Assembly: GCA_039931065.1 (NCBI GenBank)
Contig: JBDTSP010000015.1
Span: forward strand, 1-64,000
Direction: 5' to 3'
Length of the DNA: 64,000 nt
From: CADEED01 sp039931065
Lineage (GTDB): Bacteria; Pseudomonadota; Gammaproteobacteria; Steroidobacterales; Steroidobacteraceae
Part shown: positions 56,429 to 64,000 of the stretch, in pieces
How positions within the stretch are numbered: position 1 is the first letter of the stretch
Layout of the letters: the number at the start of each line of letters is the position of its first letter
Notes under the pieces: generated by a model
What the model was told of the DNA's origin: nothing
What the model saw: only the letters and a program-made list of their open reading frames with translations
The model's database searches: none
Translations under genes and position numbers: made by a program

Positions 56429-57283
56429 ATGACCACGACACTGACCGCTTCCGCTGATGACATTCGTAATACACGCAGGCGGTGGGATTCCCCCTGGCTG
56501 CGTGAACCGCTGTTCCACTTCGTCGTGCTGGGTGCGCTGCTGTTCGGCGCCGATCAGCTGCTTGCGTCCCGGAAGGACGATCCGCACCGGATCGTGATCG
56601 ACGCGGAAGTCGATCGGCACGCAGTCACGGTATTCATGCAAGCGCGCGGCCGCGAGCCGAACGCGGATGAGCTCTATGCGCTGCGGCGCGTGTGGCTGGA
56701 CAACGAAGTGTTGTATCGGGAGGGCATCGCACTCGGTCTCGACAAGGGCGACAACGCCATCCGCGAGCGAGTTATCTTCAAGGCGCTGAGCGTGGTCGAC
56801 GCCGGCGTCAAACTACCGAAGGTCGACGAAGCGGCGCTGAAGTCCTGGTTCGAAGACCACCGAGACAAATACGACGAGCCGGCGCGCTTCGACTTCGAGG
56901 AAGGTGTCCTCGCGGGTGAGCGCTCGGACAGTGCGGTGCGGGCGTTCGTGATGGGCCTGAACGCCGGAACGCCTGGCGACGCTGAAGCGGGACTGCGTGT
57001 ATTCACCGCGCGGCCGTACGCCAATGTCGTGCAGAGTTATGGGCAGGATTTAGCGACCGCGCTCGCGGCGGCGCCCGTGGGTCAGTGGCAGGCACTTTCG
57101 AGCAAGGAAGGAATACGCGCGATCCGACTGAAGTCGATCGCGGCGGCGAAACCCGCGGACTTCCAGTTGGTCGGCGCCGCCGTGTTGCAGGACTGGACCG
57201 ATGCGGTCATGTCGGAGCAACGCAGCGACGCGGTGCGAGCGTTGACGAAGAAGTACCGGGTGGAACAGGCTGCGAAGCCATGA
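56429..57283 (+). CDS. PpiC/SurA-type peptidyl-prolyl isomerase-like membrane-anchored protein
   Basis: 284 residues from the ATG at 56429. A single membrane anchor (about 28-46, PLFHFVVLGALLFGADQLLA) is followed by a periplasmic SurA-N-like helical region with the RREPNADEL-type segment and a parvulin-like C-terminal domain (about 145-260, from EPARFDFEEGVLAGERSD). Parvulin signatures are weak, so it may be a chaperone without isomerase activity. It lies 74 nt after the PHP-type gene and overlaps the HupE-like start (ATGA), so it may help fold those exported proteins. Confidence 0.75.
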   Translation: MTTTLTASADDIRNTRRRWDSPWLREPLFHFVVLGALLFGADQLLASRKDDPHRIVIDAEVDRHAVTVFMQARGREPNADELYALRRVWLDNEVLYREGIALGLDKGDNAIRERVIFKALSVVDAGVKLPKVDEAALKSWFEDHRDKYDEPARFDFEEGVLAGERSDSAVRAFVMGLNAGTPGDAEAGLRVFTARPYANVVQSYGQDLATALAAAPVGQWQALSSKEGIRAIRLKSIAAAKPADFQLVGAAVLQDWTDAVMSEQRSDAVRALTKKYRVEQAAKP

Positions 57284-58236
57284 GGTTCCCGGCGAGGATT
57301 CTCGCGCTGCTGCTGCTCGCGTTAGCCGCGGATGCCGTACAGGCGCATGAGATGACGCTGGCTGAAATGGAGCTGCGCGAAACGCGACCGGGCGAATTCC
57401 TCTGGCAGTGGGGTCAGAGCGGCGCCAAACCCATCGCCGACGTGCTCACCCCCGTCTGGCCGCAGGGTTGTGAGGCCGAGACGAGCATGTTGCGCTGTGG
57501 CCCGCAGGGTCTGACGGGCGTGTTGTCGATCGATGGCGTTGGTGAAGGTTATTCAGCGGCGCTGGTGAAGGTTTTCTGGCTCGACGGACAGAGCCGTGTC
57601 TATACGCTCACTGCCCGGCAACCGACCGTCCATCTGTATGGCTCGGCCGAAGACAAACGCGGCATGGGCGAGATCGCCGCCGCATACCTCGTGTTGGGCG
57701 TCGAACACATCCTGAGCGGCGTCGATCACCTGATGTTCGTGGCGGCGTTGCTGTTCCTCGTGGGCTTCCGGCGCAAGCTCATCTGGACGATCAGCGCGTT
57801 CACGCTGGCGCACAGCCTCACGCTTGCGAGTGCCGCGCTCGGCTGGTTCACGTTGCGGTCCGCGCCGGTCGAGGCGACCATCGCCCTATCTATCGTGCTG
57901 GTGGCGGGCGAGGCGCTGCACGAACGCGCGACATTGGCGCGCAGGCTGCCGGCGCTGGTGGCATTCCTGTTCGGCCTGGTACATGGACTCGGCTTCGCCG
58001 GCGCGCTCAGTGAGATCGGATTGCCGAAGGCGCACCTCGCGACCGCCTTGCTGACCTTCAATCTTGGCGTGGAGATCGGCCAGCTGTTCGCGGTCGGTGT
58101 GGCGTGGGGTGTCTGGTTTCTGGTGCACCGATTTCCCGTCGTGCAGCGCAGCCGTGTGCCGCTGCTGTACAGCATCGGCGCGCTGGCGGCCTATTGGTCG
58201 TGGCTGCGCATCGGCGCTATCTTTGGTGGCGCATGA
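57280..58236 (+). CDS. HupE/UreJ family membrane protein
   Basis: 318 residues. Signal or first helix RILALLLLALAADAVQA is followed by a periplasmic domain to about 135, then six or so helices. The family motif GVEHILSGVDHLMFVAALL (GxEHIxxGxDHLxF) is intact, as is the second His-rich segment FGLVHGLGFAGAL. HupE proteins bring nickel (or related metal) across membranes for hydrogenase or urease. No hydrogenase or urease gene is seen here, so the metal and client are unclear. ATGA overlaps both sides. Confidence 0.88.
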   Translation: MRFPARILALLLLALAADAVQAHEMTLAEMELRETRPGEFLWQWGQSGAKPIADVLTPVWPQGCEAETSMLRCGPQGLTGVLSIDGVGEGYSAALVKVFWLDGQSRVYTLTARQPTVHLYGSAEDKRGMGEIAAAYLVLGVEHILSGVDHLMFVAALLFLVGFRRKLIWTISAFTLAHSLTLASAALGWFTLRSAPVEATIALSIVLVAGEALHERATLARRLPALVAFLFGLVHGLGFAGALSEIGLPKAHLATALLTFNLGVEIGQLFAVGVAWGVWFLVHRFPVVQRSRVPLLYSIGALAAYWSWLRIGAIFGGA

Positions 58237-58742
58237 GTTTTCGCATTTCATGGATTTTTCTCGCGGTAGCCGCGGGCGTAGCAATCGGCTTCGTGTTCCT
58301 GACTCGTCCTGGCAGCACAGGCGGCAAGACAGGTGGTGCCGCGGTACCGCAGGCGGTGGTCTCACCGGTGCCTGCTGCGGCGCCTGCACCGGCTGCCGCC
58401 ATCGTGAAACCGGTGGCGGTCACGACGGGCGATGTAGATAGCTGGACGGCGGACGTCGGCAGCGGGGATGCCGCCCGGCGCGCCGCGGCGATCACCGCGC
58501 TCGCGACTGCGCCAGTTGCGCGGGCACTACCGGTGTTGCGTCGGGTTCTCATGAATGGCGAACCCGGCGTGGATCGCCCGCTGGCGTTGCAGTCGCTGCG
58601 CGATCTCGCGCTGAATCACGGGGACGAGAACAGCGCCATCCGTAATGCGATTCGTGAAGCGATTTATCACGGGGACGATCAGACGATGACCGCCGATGCG
58701 CAGGAGGCGCTCGACGTCATCGAAGAATCGCAGTTGAAGTAG
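58233..58742 (+). CDS. Small HEAT-like repeat protein with N-terminal anchor
   Basis: 169 residues. One membrane helix (about 5-25), an Ala/Pro-rich linker, then a helical domain (about 70-165) that looks like two to three HEAT-type hairpins (ARRAAAITALATAPVARALPVLRRVLMN; RPLALQSLRDLALNHGDENSA). Unknown function. It overlaps the HupE/UreJ stop (ATGA) and is the last gene of the PHP-type cluster. A short GGGCTC-A-GAGCCC hairpin follows the stop (58742-58754) and may end transcription. Confidence 0.65.
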   Translation: MSFRISWIFLAVAAGVAIGFVFLTRPGSTGGKTGGAAVPQAVVSPVPAAAPAPAAAIVKPVAVTTGDVDSWTADVGSGDAARRAAAITALATAPVARALPVLRRVLMNGEPGVDRPLALQSLRDLALNHGDENSAIRNAIREAIYHGDDQTMTADAQEALDVIEESQLK

Positions 58743-58762
58743 GGCTCAGAGCCCCGGCCGGC

Positions 58763-59128
58763 CTAACTTCCCAGCAGTTCGATCAGCGCCGCTGGTTCGA
58801 CTGGCTTCGTGAAGTGATGATCGAAGCCGGCCTCCGCGGCGCGCGCCTTGTCGGCGTCCTGCCCCCAGCCGGTTACGGCGATCAGCAGCGCGTCCATGTG
58901 TCCATTGCCACGGATACACCGCGCAACCTCATATCCATTCAGTCCCGGCATTCCGATGTCGAGAATCGCGACTTCGGGCAGCATGCGTTCGAACAACTCC
59001 AACGCGTCGGTGCCGTTGGCCGCGAGCTCGACTTCGTGGCCGTCGAGCCGCAGCAACATCGCCAGGCTCTCCCCGGCATCGATGTTGTCGTCGGCCACCA
59101 GGATGCGGCGGTGCTTCTTGTCCGTCAT
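58763..59128 (-). CDS. Single-domain response regulator, probably a detached hybrid-kinase receiver
   Basis: 121 residues, a complete receiver: RILVADDNIDAGESL (acidic pair), phospho-acceptor Asp in VAILDIGMPG, Thr in AVTGWGQ, Lys in HFTKPVEP. It is close to the receiver of the kai-operon hybrid kinase. Upstream in the same frame the DNA still encodes a kinase tail (GLGHGSEFSVHLPT) running straight into the receiver, so this was the C-terminus of a hybrid kinase whose middle has been lost. The ATG used here is internal and may or may not be translated. Confidence 0.75.
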   Translation of the reverse strand: MTDKKHRRILVADDNIDAGESLAMLLRLDGHEVELAANGTDALELFERMLPEVAILDIGMPGLNGYEVARCIRGNGHMDALLIAVTGWGQDADKARAAEAGFDHHFTKPVEPAALIELLGS

Positions 59129-59550
59129 GCCATGCAGCCTCGTGGGCAGATGCACGGAGAACTCGCTGCCGTGGCCCAACCCCGCGCTGTTCGCCTCGTG
59201 ATGCCGATGCCGATGCCGCTGTCGATCAACATCGGCGCGAACACGGCGGTGGCACGCGGGTGCCCGAACTGCTCGAATGCCTCGCGCGGTTCGCCCGGCA
59301 GCGAATAGAGTAGATAGTCCTCGCCCTGTTCGTTGACACGGTTGTAGCAGAACGCGCCGAAACGCGCGCCGCTCAGGGTGGTGGCGGAATCGGTCACAGT
59401 CTGCAGCAGGCGATCGAGTTGCGAGGCGAGCGACTGGCCGGTCCGGTTGAGAATTGCGAGCATGCGCGATTGCTCACGCAACGCGGACTGGTCCTGGGCG
59501 CGCTCTTCGAGTACTGCGACGGCTTGGGGGTGGTTTTCTGGGTCGCTCAT
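59129..59550 (-). pseudogene. Remnant of a GAF-domain histidine kinase (internal deletion and frameshift)
   Basis: The first 110 or so codons encode a coiled N-terminus and the start of a GAF domain (ILNRTGQSLASQLDRLL, GARFGAFCYNRVNEQGEDY, EQFGHPRATAVFAP). The frame then jumps, after a GGCATC triple repeat, into sequence resembling the G2 box of an HATPase (GIGIGI) and continues in another frame as SAGLGHGSEFSVHLPT, the usual kinase end. Almost the entire GAF end, HisKA and HATPase are missing. The tail matches the end of the four-PAS kinase (SAGLGHGSEFIVRLP). Confidence 0.72.
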
Positions 59551-59673
59551 GCAGCGGCGCAGTTAAGAGATTCCGGGCAAGCCGGGCAAGCGGGAATACA
59601 GGCAAACGTCCGACGGACGATTCCTACGCGATTACTGCTGGGTGCCACGCTGCGGCGCGCTTAGACTCCGCAA

Positions 59674-60192
59674 ATGAAATCAGGTCAATTGCCGCTGCGA
59701 GTCGTCCCTTCAGGTGTCAGCCCGTTGCTCGCGCTGGCGGGATGGGTTGCCTTGTGCGCGGTGGCGGGCGCCATCGGCGCGTTCGCATCGATCAACGCGC
59801 AGAGCTTCTACACGCAGCTGGACCGGCCGCCCTGGGCGCCGCCGGCCAGCGTGTTCGGGCCCGTCTGGACGGTGTTGTACCTGGCGATGGCGGTTGCCGC
59901 CTGGCTGGTATGGCGGGAACGCGGCTGGGCCCGTGCTCGCGGCGCGTTGGGGTTGTTTGTTCTGCAGCTCGCGCTCAACGCCCTGTGGTCGTGGCTGTTC
60001 TTCGGCTGGCATCGCGGCGCACTGGCGTTCGTGGATATCGTGTTGTTGCTGGCGCTGATCGTGGCGACGGTGGTTGCATTCGCGCGCATTCGTCGCGCGG
60101 CGGCGTGGTTGTTAGCGCCGTATCTCGCGTGGGTGAGCTTCGCCACGGCGCTGTGCTACAGCGTTTGGCAACGCAACCCGCAGGCGCTGTGA
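59674..60192 (+). CDS. tspO: TspO/MBR family (tryptophan-rich sensory) protein
   Basis: 172 residues with five membrane helices. The family core LDRPPWAPPASVFGPVWTVLYLAMAVAAWLVW is present (WAPP for the usual WxPP). Trp-rich helices follow (LNALWSWLFFGW; the AYLAWVSFATALCY-type end). Outer-membrane or envelope TspO proteins bind porphyrins and affect tetrapyrrole metabolism. Isolated; divergent from the decayed kinase and convergent with the cyclic glucan synthase. Confidence 0.92.
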   Translation: MKSGQLPLRVVPSGVSPLLALAGWVALCAVAGAIGAFASINAQSFYTQLDRPPWAPPASVFGPVWTVLYLAMAVAAWLVWRERGWARARGALGLFVLQLALNALWSWLFFGWHRGALAFVDIVLLLALIVATVVAFARIRRAAAWLLAPYLAWVSFATALCYSVWQRNPQAL

Positions 60193-60209
60193 AGGGCTTG
60201 GTGCGCGGG

Positions 60210-60244
60210 TAGAAGTGGTGGCGTAGAAGCCGGTACTACTTCTA
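60210..60244. terminator. Inverted repeat between tspO and the glucan synthase gene
   Basis: 10-bp arms 60210-60219 and 60235-60244 (TAGAAGTGGT against ACTACTTCTA) pair with one mismatch across 15 nt. The right arm contains the stop codon of the glucan synthase gene. Both converging genes end here, so a shared terminator is plausible, though there is no strong T run. The GAAGTGGT and GGTAC words recall the inner arms at 33.0 kb. Confidence 0.4.
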
Positions 60245-63200
60245 TCCAGCGCCTACTTCGGCGCCGGCCGCGGACGCTGCCAGCCACGTCAGGTGAACGC
60301 TGTGTGTGCCGCCGTCATCGACGAGGTCGACCACGTTGCGGCCGGGTTTCTGCACCTGGCCATCGACCGTGAGCTGGGCGGTCGCCCCCGGCGCGGGCTG
60401 GCGCTCGACGCTGATCTCGTACACAGACCCGCGGTGGCGATACGTGATGCTGAATCCCGGCCAATTCGTCGGGATGCAGGGAGCGAGCGTCAGCTGATTC
60501 TCGCGCAGCTTGAAGCCGAGAATCGATTCGAGACCCGCGCGGTACAGCCAGCCGGCCGAGCCGGTGTACCAGGTCCAGCCGCCACGGCCCGCGTGCGGCG
60601 CCTCGGAGTAAACATCCGCCGCGACGACATAAGGCTCCACCTTGTAACGCTGAACGTCCTCGCGCGTGCTGGCGCGTCGCACCGGATTCAGCATCGCGAA
60701 CACTTCCATCGCCTTGTCGGCCTTGCCCTGCATCGTCAGGGCGATCACGGTCCAGATGGCCGCGTGTGTGTATTGCCCACCGTTCTCGCGGATGCCGCGT
60801 GGATAGGCTTTCACGTAACCCGGTTCCTGCGCGGATTTCTCGAACGGCGGCGTGAACAGGATCGCGAGCGGCGGATCCTGCTTCAGCAACTGCGCCTCGA
60901 GCGAGCTCATCGCGCGCGCAGTCCGCGCCGGATTGCCGACGCCCGAAATCACGCTCCACGACTGCGCAATGGCGTCGATGCGGCACTCGTCGTTGCTGTT
61001 CGAGCCGAGCGGCGTGCCGTCATCGAAGAACCCGCGCCGATACCATTCGCCATCCCACGCATGTGTTTCGAGCGAGGTCTTGAGTTTGCCGGCGTGATTG
61101 AGCCACGCCGTCGCCAGCGCGAGCTCACCCCGCGTGTGCGCGAGCGGTGCGAACGCGCTCAAGGTCGCGTGCAGGAACCAGCCCAGCCACACGCTCTCGC
61201 CCTTGCCGTGTTCGCCGACGCGGTTCATGCCGTCGTTCCAGTCACCGGTGCCGATGAGCGGCAGGCCGTGTTCGCCCATGTACAACGCGCCTTCGAGGCC
61301 GCGCCGGCAATGTTCGAACAACGGTGCCGTTTGCTCGCTGACCGTCGGCTCAAAGAATGCGTCGTGTTTTTCGCGCGGCAGCGCCGGCCCTTCGATGAAC
61401 GAAACCGGCACATCGAGAATGGCGCGATCGCCGGTGAGGTTGACGTAGAACGCGGTCACATAGGAGAGCCAGACGCGATCGTCCGAGATGTGCGTACGCA
61501 CGCCCTGGCCGTTGTGCGGCAACCACCAGTGTTGCACGTCGCCCTCGGGGAACTGGCGCGACGCGGCGCGCAGGATCTGCTCGCGAAACAACGCGGGGCG
61601 CGCGATTCCCAACGCCATCGCATCCTGCAATTGATCGCGGAAGCCGTACGCGCCGCTCGCCTGGTAGAACGCGGCGCGCGCCCAGGTGCGGCAGGCGAGG
61701 GTCTGGTACAGCAGCCAGCCGTTCATCATGAGGTCGAACGACCGTTCGGGCGTCTTGACCTGCACATGACCGGAAAGCTCCTTCCAGTACCCGCCGATCG
61801 AGGCGCTGACACCGTCGAGGTCGGCGCCGCGATAACGGTTGATGAGCTCGCGCGCCGCATCCACGCTTGCCGCCTGGCCTAACAGGAATACGACTTCGGT
61901 GCTCTCATCCGGGTCGAGCTCGAGGTGGGTGCGCAGCGCGGCGCACGCATCGAGCGCCGCCCCGGTGCGGCCGCTCAGTGGTGTGCCCGCGACCAGAGCG
62001 GCGGGTGCATCGAGTGCGCCATGGCGCCCGAGGAATTCGCGCCGGTCGGCGGTCCATTCGGTTTGTTTGCCACTCAGGTCCGCGAACGCCGTATCCGCGA
62101 ACGCCGAGTTCCAGGGGTTACGCGCAAAGATCGCGCGCGTGGCGTTGTCGATCTCGGTGATCACATGCGGCGCGCCCGCTGCGCGCGACGGCCCGAGAAC
62201 CCATTCCACATAGGCGCTCACCGAAAGCGTGCGGCGGCGCGGCGACTTGTTGCGGATCACCAGCCGGCAGATCTTGACCGGGTCTTCGAGCGGCACGAAC
62301 ACCGTGAGGGTCAGCGCCATCCCGTGCGAGCGCTGCTCGAAGCGGCTGTAACCGAGACCGTGCGCGCACGAGTACTGCGCACTCTCGTGGCGTATCGGCG
62401 CCGGCGTGGGCGACCACAACTCGCCGGTTTCCTCGTCGCGCAGGTAGATAGCCTCACCGGGCCGGTCGGAGACCGGATCGTTGCTCCACGGCGTGAGGGC
62501 GTTCTCGCGGCTGTTGCGCGCCCAGGTGTAACCCGCGCCTTCAGCGGAGATCAGGCAGCCAAAGCCGCGATTCGCGATGACGTTGATCCAAGGCGTCGGC
62601 GTGGTCTGCGAACCCGCCGTGTTGACGATGTATTCACGACCTTGCGCGCCGAAGCCGCCGATGCCGTTGAAGTATTCGAGGTCGCGTGCGAATTCCGGGT
62701 CCGCCACCGCCACCGCAGCCGCGCTGGCCGTAGCGGGACGCCGTGGCAGCCGCGGCGCGGTTGCCGGCGTCGACTGCATACGTTCGACCTGCTCGGCGAG
62801 ACTGCCGGGCCGGCCCGACAACACGACACGCGACACCGCCAGCAATAACGCGCGGGTTTCCGAATTGATCAGGTCGCTGCGCAGTACGAAGACCTTGCCG
62901 CGGGTTTCCATGCCGCTGATGCGCGGCCGCGCGAGACTGACGCGCGCCGCGGCTTCGAGCGCCACCTGCAGATCCTGTACATACGAGGACCCGCGTTCGT
63001 TGAGGATCACCAGGTCGACCGACAGTCGCTTGACGCTCCAGTATTCGTGCGCCTGCAGGAGCTGCCGCGCGACTTCGAGATCTTCGACCTGCTCGATGCG
63101 CAAGGTCACGATGGGCAGATCGCCGGAGATTCCCTGCGCCCACAAGCCGTGCGGACCGCCGGCGCCGCGCTTGATGGTTTCGCTCGAGGGCCGTGAGAGG

Positions 63201-64000
63201 GCATCGGGGAACACGATGTGGCCAGCCAGCTGCTGGAACAGATTCGCCTGCGAGGCGTCGAGCCCGAGATGCCGCAACTGCACCTGCGCCTGCGTCCAGG
63301 CCAGTGTCGACGCACGCATGTGTGCATTCGAATCTCGATGTTTGTCGAGTAGTTCGAACACGCGCGCGCGATTCGAGGCGACGCAGGTCCAGTACGAGAT
63401 ACGCGCGGTGCCGCTCGGCGGCACGCGAATTCGATAACGCAGCGCGAACACCGCATCGAGCACCGTGCCGGTCGCGCCGGACAGGGTGCGCCCGGGCAAC
63501 ATCGCGAGCGGCGCGCGCAATTCGCGGCCTCGCCCGATGAAACGCGCGCGGTCGGTTTCGAATTCCGGCGCGCTGCTGACGGCGCCTTCGACCACGGCAT
63601 GATGAGATGCCCAGGCCTCCGGCTCGTCGGGGCCGCGACGCCTGCGGGTCGCGACGATGGCGCCCTGGCGTTCGAGGTACTCGGTGCGCACGAACATTTT
63701 CGAGAACGCGGGGTGCGCGACGTCGGCCGCCTGGGGCGCCAGCACCACCTCCGAATACGAAGTGATTTCGATCTCGCGCGGCCGCGAGGAGTTGTTGGTG
63801 ATCGAGAGCCGCCGCACTTCGGCATCGTCTTCGGATGAAACGGTGACTTCGAGAACCGTCACCAGGTCGCCATCGCTGCGGATGATCTCGGCGCGATCCT
63901 CGGTGAAGCTCACCTCGTAGCTGTGGGGTTGCACCGCGCTCGGCTGGTAGCCGGCCGACCAGGTGAAGCCCGATTCCATGTCGCGCAGCAGGAAGTGGCT
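60242..64000 (-). CDS. ndvB: Cyclic beta-1,2-glucan synthase, C-terminal part (5' end outside window)
   Basis: At least 1252 residues visible, running off the window: the frame stays open to base 64000, so the 63979 methionine is internal. The sequence contains GESYEVSF-type and DVAHPAFSKMFVRTEYL segments, the GH94-like catalytic region with RDQLQDAMAL and GTGDWNDGMNRVGEHGKGESVWLGWFL, and the end region GGWTWYTGSAGWLYRAGLESILG, all typical of the phosphorylase half of NdvB/Cgs. The full enzyme (about 2800 residues) elongates and closes cyclic glucans that act as periplasmic osmoregulators and symbiosis factors. The glycosyltransferase half lies outside the window. Confidence 0.88.
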   Translation of the reverse strand, partial: SHFLLRDMESGFTWSAGYQPSAVQPHSYEVSFTEDRAEIIRSDGDLVTVLEVTVSSEDDAEVRRLSITNNSSRPREIEITSYSEVVLAPQAADVAHPAFSKMFVRTEYLERQGAIVATRRRRGPDEPEAWASHHAVVEGAVSSAPEFETDRARFIGRGRELRAPLAMLPGRTLSGATGTVLDAVFALRYRIRVPPSGTARISYWTCVASNRARVFELLDKHRDSNAHMRASTLAWTQAQVQLRHLGLDASQANLFQQLAGHIVFPDALSRPSSETIKRGAGGPHGLWAQGISGDLPIVTLRIEQVEDLEVARQLLQAHEYWSVKRLSVDLVILNERGSSYVQDLQVALEAAARVSLARPRISGMETRGKVFVLRSDLINSETRALLLAVSRVVLSGRPGSLAEQVERMQSTPATAPRLPRRPATASAAAVAVADPEFARDLEYFNGIGGFGAQGREYIVNTAGSQTTPTPWINVIANRGFGCLISAEGAGYTWARNSRENALTPWSNDPVSDRPGEAIYLRDEETGELWSPTPAPIRHESAQYSCAHGLGYSRFEQRSHGMALTLTVFVPLEDPVKICRLVIRNKSPRRRTLSVSAYVEWVLGPSRAAGAPHVITEIDNATRAIFARNPWNSAFADTAFADLSGKQTEWTADRREFLGRHGALDAPAALVAGTPLSGRTGAALDACAALRTHLELDPDESTEVVFLLGQAASVDAARELINRYRGADLDGVSASIGGYWKELSGHVQVKTPERSFDLMMNGWLLYQTLACRTWARAAFYQASGAYGFRDQLQDAMALGIARPALFREQILRAASRQFPEGDVQHWWLPHNGQGVRTHISDDRVWLSYVTAFYVNLTGDRAILDVPVSFIEGPALPREKHDAFFEPTVSEQTAPLFEHCRRGLEGALYMGEHGLPLIGTGDWNDGMNRVGEHGKGESVWLGWFLHATLSAFAPLAHTRGELALATAWLNHAGKLKTSLETHAWDGEWYRRGFFDDGTPLGSNSNDECRIDAIAQSWSVISGVGNPARTARAMSSLEAQLLKQDPPLAILFTPPFEKSAQEPGYVKAYPRGIRENGGQYTHAAIWTVIALTMQGKADKAMEVFAMLNPVRRASTREDVQRYKVEPYVVAADVYSEAPHAGRGGWTWYTGSAGWLYRAGLESILGFKLRENQLTLAPCIPTNWPGFSITYRHRGSVYEISVERQPAPGATAQLTVDGQVQKPGRNVVDLVDDGGTHSVHLTWLAASAAGAEVGAG

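Overview
The window is a stretch of high-GC chromosome (by eye in the mid-60s percent GC, not computed) from a Gram-negative proteobacterium. An ExbD/TonB-like energiser, an LpxH-type lipid A enzyme, a tripartite RND pump, a TspO protein, a cyclic beta-glucan synthase and many Sec/Tat signal peptides all indicate an outer membrane. The mix of PEP carboxylase, TIGR02466, DUF1501/DUF1800, PhzF-like and AgmX/PglI-type proteins fits the Gammaproteobacteria, perhaps near Steroidobacterales, Nevskiales or Xanthomonadales; this placement is inference. I see no rRNA, tRNA, CRISPR array, transposase or prophage gene. Genes are tightly packed, with many ATGA/GTGA stop-start overlaps.

Layout. 0-1.7 kb: end of an exbD-like gene, an AgmX/TonB-like partner and a small unknown gene. 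1.6-5.0 kb: divergent nhaA and a KefB/C-type antiporter, separated by a large inverted repeat. 5-8.6 kb: a Tat-exported pectinesterase, an unknown secreted protein, an iron-permease-family protein and a DMT exporter. 8.7-17.4 kb: ppc, an Mpo1-like protein, an MsbA-like ABC exporter, DUF1428, an LpxH-like hydrolase, PhzF-like, a cystathionine gamma-synthase-family enzyme and a truncated GFA-type gene. 17.5-23.6 kb, minus strand: a four-PAS histidine kinase, then kaiC-kaiB-kaiB and a hybrid kinase. 23.6-29.2 kb: an Lrp/AsnC regulator divergent from metF-metH. 29.3-39.1 kb: mixed metabolic and exported proteins (DUF1080, amidohydrolase, pirin, dihaem cytochrome c, AAG-type glycosylase, TlpA-like, DUF1800/DUF1501 pair). 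39.2-42.3 kb: LysR-cupin fragment-MFS opposite an isochorismatase-family hydrolase. 42.4-48.7 kb: MarR plus a complete RND efflux operon. 48.9-53.9 kb: gamma-glutamyltransferase, a spermidine-synthase-like membrane fusion and a TIGR02466 oxygenase-like protein. 54.0-58.7 kb: an operon-like set of PHP-type secreted protein, PpiC-type foldase, HupE/UreJ membrane protein and a small HEAT-like protein. 58.8-64 kb: a receiver left over from a decayed hybrid kinase, TspO, and the 3' part of a cyclic beta-1,2-glucan synthase gene.

Two themes stand out. The first is a KaiA-less Kai timing module (KaiC, two unlike KaiB proteins, two histidine kinases), in which KaiC keeps both ATPase sites and a Ser-Ser phosphosite pair but lacks the C-terminal A-loop/tail, and one KaiB has Gly at a fold-switch position. 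The second is a family of palindromic elements with GGGGAC ends, present at seven to eight intergenic sites. They sit almost exactly on stop codons, and in two places appear to have ended a reading frame (a GFA-type gene and a signal-peptide gene). At nhaA they appear to supply the start codon.
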